Origin: JBJXGF01 sp046153015
GTDB lineage: Bacteria > Actinomycetota > Acidimicrobiia > Acidimicrobiales > CAIXPF01
DNA length: 8,186 nucleotides
NCBI GenBank assembly: GCA_046153015.1
Contig: JBJXGF010000134.1
Location: 1-8,186, forward strand
Direction of reading: 5' to 3'
Positions 6,081 to 8,186 of this stretch are shown one piece after another. The notes under the pieces were generated by a model. It saw only the letters and a list, made by a program, of their open reading frames with translations. It was not told the DNA's origin and did no database searches. Every line of letters begins with the position of its first letter. Position 1 is the first letter of the stretch. A program made the translations under genes and the position numbers.

Positions 6081-6803
6081 GACGGGCTGCTCGAGATGGT
6101 CGACCCGCTCGAGCAGCCCTTCCAGGGCGACCCGACGGAACTGGTAGAGCACCGCGCCGGTCGGTGCGTGGATCAAGTCCTTGCCGATGGGCAGCTGCAC
6201 GACCGGCCGGTCGCTCTCGGGGATGCGCACGAAACGGGGCGAGTCCGGCCGGCACAGCTCGGACAGGGCGATGCGATGGAGGCTGTGCACCTCCTTGGGG
6301 TCCGGCGCCAGCTCGGGGTCGGCGCCGCCCCAGAACACGAACGGGCTGATGACGTAGCCGGAGCGGGTCGGGTAGTCGTCGAGACGGCCGAGGAGATCGG
6401 CCTCGCCCAGCAGGAGGCCCAACTCCTCGGCCAGCTCACGCAACGCCGCGGCCAGCTCCGTCTCGCCCCCGTCGACCCGCCCGCCGGGGATGGCCCACTG
6501 CCCCGCGTGGGCGTTGAGACGCGCCGCCCGCCGGGTGAGCAGCACGGCCGGCCCGCCGGCGGTGCCGGCGACCGAGCCGTCGATGTCGTCGCCGGGGCCG
6601 ATGCCGGGGATGCCGCCCACGCGGTCGGGGTCGGGCAGGCTGGCAGCGGGGTCCTCGCCGTGGAGAACGGCGTCGCTGTCGACCACCACCACCGCCACCG
6701 CCGCTCGCCTCCGGCCCTCCAGCGCCGCCGTCTGCAGCGGATGGGCAGCCAGGTTGGCGCGCAGGCGGGCCCGCAGCCCGTCGTCGTAGGTGAAGGCCTC
6801 CAC
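6066..6803 (-). CDS. Nudix hydrolase, CoA pyrophosphatase (NudL)-like
   Basis: 245 residues from a GTG at 6803. The Nudix box G-x5-E-x7-REL-x-EE-x-G-L is complete at 108-130 (Gly108, Glu114, Arg122, Glu123, Glu126, Glu127, Gly129) and would bind the metal ions. Directly before it is a NuCoA-type segment, LLTRRAARLNAHAGQWAIPGG (88-108), known from enzymes that split coenzyme A or its derivatives into phosphopantetheine and adenosine 3',5'-bisphosphate. Between the first strand (AAVAVVVVDSD, 34-44) and this motif lies a Gly/Asp/Pro-rich stretch of about 40 residues (45-86) that looks like a flexible insertion. The GTG is chosen because the allophanate hydrolase stop lies 28 bp upstream and the frame beyond it does not look like Nudix sequence; the ribosome binding site is weak. 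The spacing suggests co-transcription with allophanate hydrolase. Another nucleotide or ADP-ribose substrate is possible. Confidence 0.85.
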   Translation of the reverse strand: MEAFTYDDGLRARLRANLAAHPLQTAALEGRRRAAVAVVVVDSDAVLHGEDPAASLPDPDRVGGIPGIGPGDDIDGSVAGTAGGPAVLLTRRAARLNAHAGQWAIPGGRVDGGETELAAALRELAEELGLLLGEADLLGRLDDYPTRSGYVISPFVFWGGADPELAPDPKEVHSLHRIALSELCRPDSPRFVRIPESDRPVVQLPIGKDLIHAPTGAVLYQFRRVALEGLLERVDHLEQPVFAWR

Positions 6804-6831
6804 GGGCGCCGACCCTACCGCGGCGCGGCCT

Positions 6832-8186
6832 TCACCGACTCCGGAGGTAGGCCCGCCAGCCGCCGAGGTCGGTGATGTCGACGGCGCCGGCCAGCGCATC
6901 GGGCGTGCACACGAAGCCGGGCGCCGTACGCCCGTCGGCCAGCTCCACCTGGCCGATGGCGAGCGGCGGCGGAACCGCGGCCACGAAGGCGGCGAACGCC
7001 GCCGGAGACAGGCGCCACTCCTCCACCTCGACGCCCCCGCCCCGCTCGCCTTCGCCCGTGCGCACCAGCCCGGGCTTGGGCGGGTCGGTGGCCAGGGCGA
7101 AGAGCCGGTAGCGGGCGGCGGTTCGGGTGCAGCTGCCCAGACGGGCGCCGAGCTCGACGAGCTGGTGGTTGGGGGCTGGCCCCGCAGGTGGGCGCCGGCG
7201 ACCACGAGCGACACGGCCTCGTCGTCGCGGTCGCCGGAGGCGAGGAAGCGGCGGCCGGCGCGGGCGACGAGGCCGTCGGCGAAGGCCGGTCCATAGAACG
7301 TGACGCCGAAGGGGAGGCCGTCGGCGCGCCGTGGCGCCGGCGCCGCGTACGCGCAGAGGTCGAGCGGGTTGGCGAAGGTGGTGTAGCGGCCGAGGACGGT
7401 GTTGGTGGCGAGCGGTTCGGCCAGCACCTCCTCGATGGTGAAAATGGTGGGGGTGGTGGGGGTCACCAGCACGTCGGCCTGGGTCCACACCGTTTCCGCC
7501 ATGCGGCGCAGCTCGGCCAGGCGGACGAGGTCGGCGGCCAGCCGGTGGGCGGGCAGGGCGGCGGCGCCGGCGATGATGGCGCCGACGGTGGGGTCGACCG
7601 CGTCCCGATGGGCGGCGACGAACTCGCCGACCGCGGCGAAGCGCTCGGCCACCAGCGCGCCGCCGTAGAGCAGGTCGCCGGCGGCGAAGAACGGGCCGAG
7701 GTCCACCTCGATCACCTCGGCCTGCTGGTGGAGACGGTCACGCGCCGCCGCCCAGCTCCGGGCCTGGAACAGGTCGCCGCCGAAGTCCAGCTGGTCGGCG
7801 CGGGGCACGGCGATGCGCCGGACGGGACCGTCCAGCGGTTCGGCGCAGGGGCGGGCGAACGGGTCGTCCGGGTCGTACCAGACGAGCCGGTCGAACGCCG
7901 CCGACGCCAGCTCGGCATCGGACGCGAACAGCGAGACGCAATCGAGCGACCGGCAGGCGGGAACGACGCCGCGTGCGCTCACGATCCCGCGGGTGGGCTT
8001 GAGGCCGATCACGCCGTTGAACGCCGCCGGCACCCGGCCCGAGCCGGCGGTGTCGGTGCCCAACGCCACATCGGCGAGCCCGAGGGCGACCGCCACCGCC
8101 GACCCGGACGACGAGCCGCCCGAGATGAAGGCCGGATCGATGGCGTTGGCGCACACGCCATAGGGCGAGCGTGTGCCGACCAGCCC
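6832..8186 (-). pseudogene. atzF: Allophanate hydrolase (AtzF type), frameshifted and cut by the right edge
   Basis: This is the last step of the ATP-dependent urea route: allophanate is hydrolysed to ammonia and carbon dioxide. The visible part begins at the edge with GLVGTRSPYGVC, then the amidase signature GGSSSGSAVAVALG and GTDTAGSGRVPAAFNG. Numbered from the edge, Ser25 and Ser49 fit the cis-serine and nucleophilic serine, 24 residues apart; the catalytic lysine would be beyond the edge. The amidase domain continues to GAHLRGQP near 7175. From 7170 the C-terminal domain is read in another frame (NHQLVELGARL, RYRLFAL, PPKPGLVR, GFVCTPDAL, DLGGWRAYLRSR), ending at the stop 6834-6832. About 337 plus 112 residues are visible, consistent with a family length near 600 minus the lost N-terminus. 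Both halves are well conserved and only one base is missing, so a sequencing or assembly error is as likely as a real mutation. Confidence 0.85.
7171..7175 (-). other. Frameshift site in a G5/C5 homopolymer of the allophanate hydrolase gene
   Basis: On the minus strand the amidase frame gives GAHLRGQ up to 7176, then CCCCC (7175-7171), then AAC CAC CAG CTC (NHQL) in the C-terminal frame. The family pattern GQP-x-NHQL needs six bases between the Gln and Asn codons, and there are five. One missing C in the run explains the break. Confidence 0.8.

Noticed and set aside
6066..8156. A 696-codon open frame that reads as an amidase-Nudix fusion protein
   Set aside because: Its middle third (about 6835-7170) is low-complexity Ser/Pro/Arg text, while another frame there encodes the expected allophanate hydrolase C-terminal domain. 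It is the result of the frameshift at 7171-7175.

Overview
This is GC-rich bacterial DNA with GTG and ATG starts and a luciferase-like F420-type oxidoreductase. Together these suggest an actinobacterium, possibly an uncultured Acidimicrobiia-like lineage; the lineage is an inference from gene style only. The window reads as chromosomal metabolic DNA. I see no transposase, integrase, phage gene, CRISPR array, tRNA or rRNA.

Layout from left to right. A TetR-type repressor (minus strand, running off the left edge) is divergent from a luciferase-like monooxygenase/F420 oxidoreductase (813-1721, plus). The two share a compact promoter region with a GGACA-AC-TGTCC palindrome, and the plus-strand gene has a leader of about 200 nt carrying a long hairpin. 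An Orc1/Cdc6-like AAA ATPase with a winged-helix tail (1738-2916, minus) converges on it. Just upstream of the ATPase start is a 36-bp array of four evenly spaced CTAG boxes. Upstream on the same strand lies an acyl-CoA-dehydrogenase-fold flavin monooxygenase of the HsaA/DszC type (2962-4152, minus). It is divergent from a class B flavoprotein Baeyer-Villiger monooxygenase (4391-6061, plus), across a 238-bp gap holding two strong inverted repeats. A Nudix hydrolase of the CoA-pyrophosphatase type (6066-6803, minus) meets the Baeyer-Villiger gene tail to tail with only 4 bp between stop codons, and an 8-bp inverted repeat spans the junction. Upstream of it on the same strand is an allophanate hydrolase (AtzF type) that runs off the right edge and carries a one-base frameshift in a five-base homopolymer at 7171-7175.

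The three flavin or deazaflavin oxidoreductases (luciferase-like, HsaA-like, Baeyer-Villiger) plus a TetR regulator fit catabolism of a cyclic ketone, terpenoid or steroid-like compound. They are spread over both strands and separated by the ATPase, so a single pathway is an inference. The allophanate hydrolase points to urea or amide nitrogen use and belongs to a different unit that continues to the right.

I did not find a convincing undescribed multi-gene system. The best leads are the CTAG array before the ATPase, the leader hairpin, the shared TetR operator, the inverted repeat overlapping two stop codons, and the frameshift that creates a false amidase-Nudix fusion.
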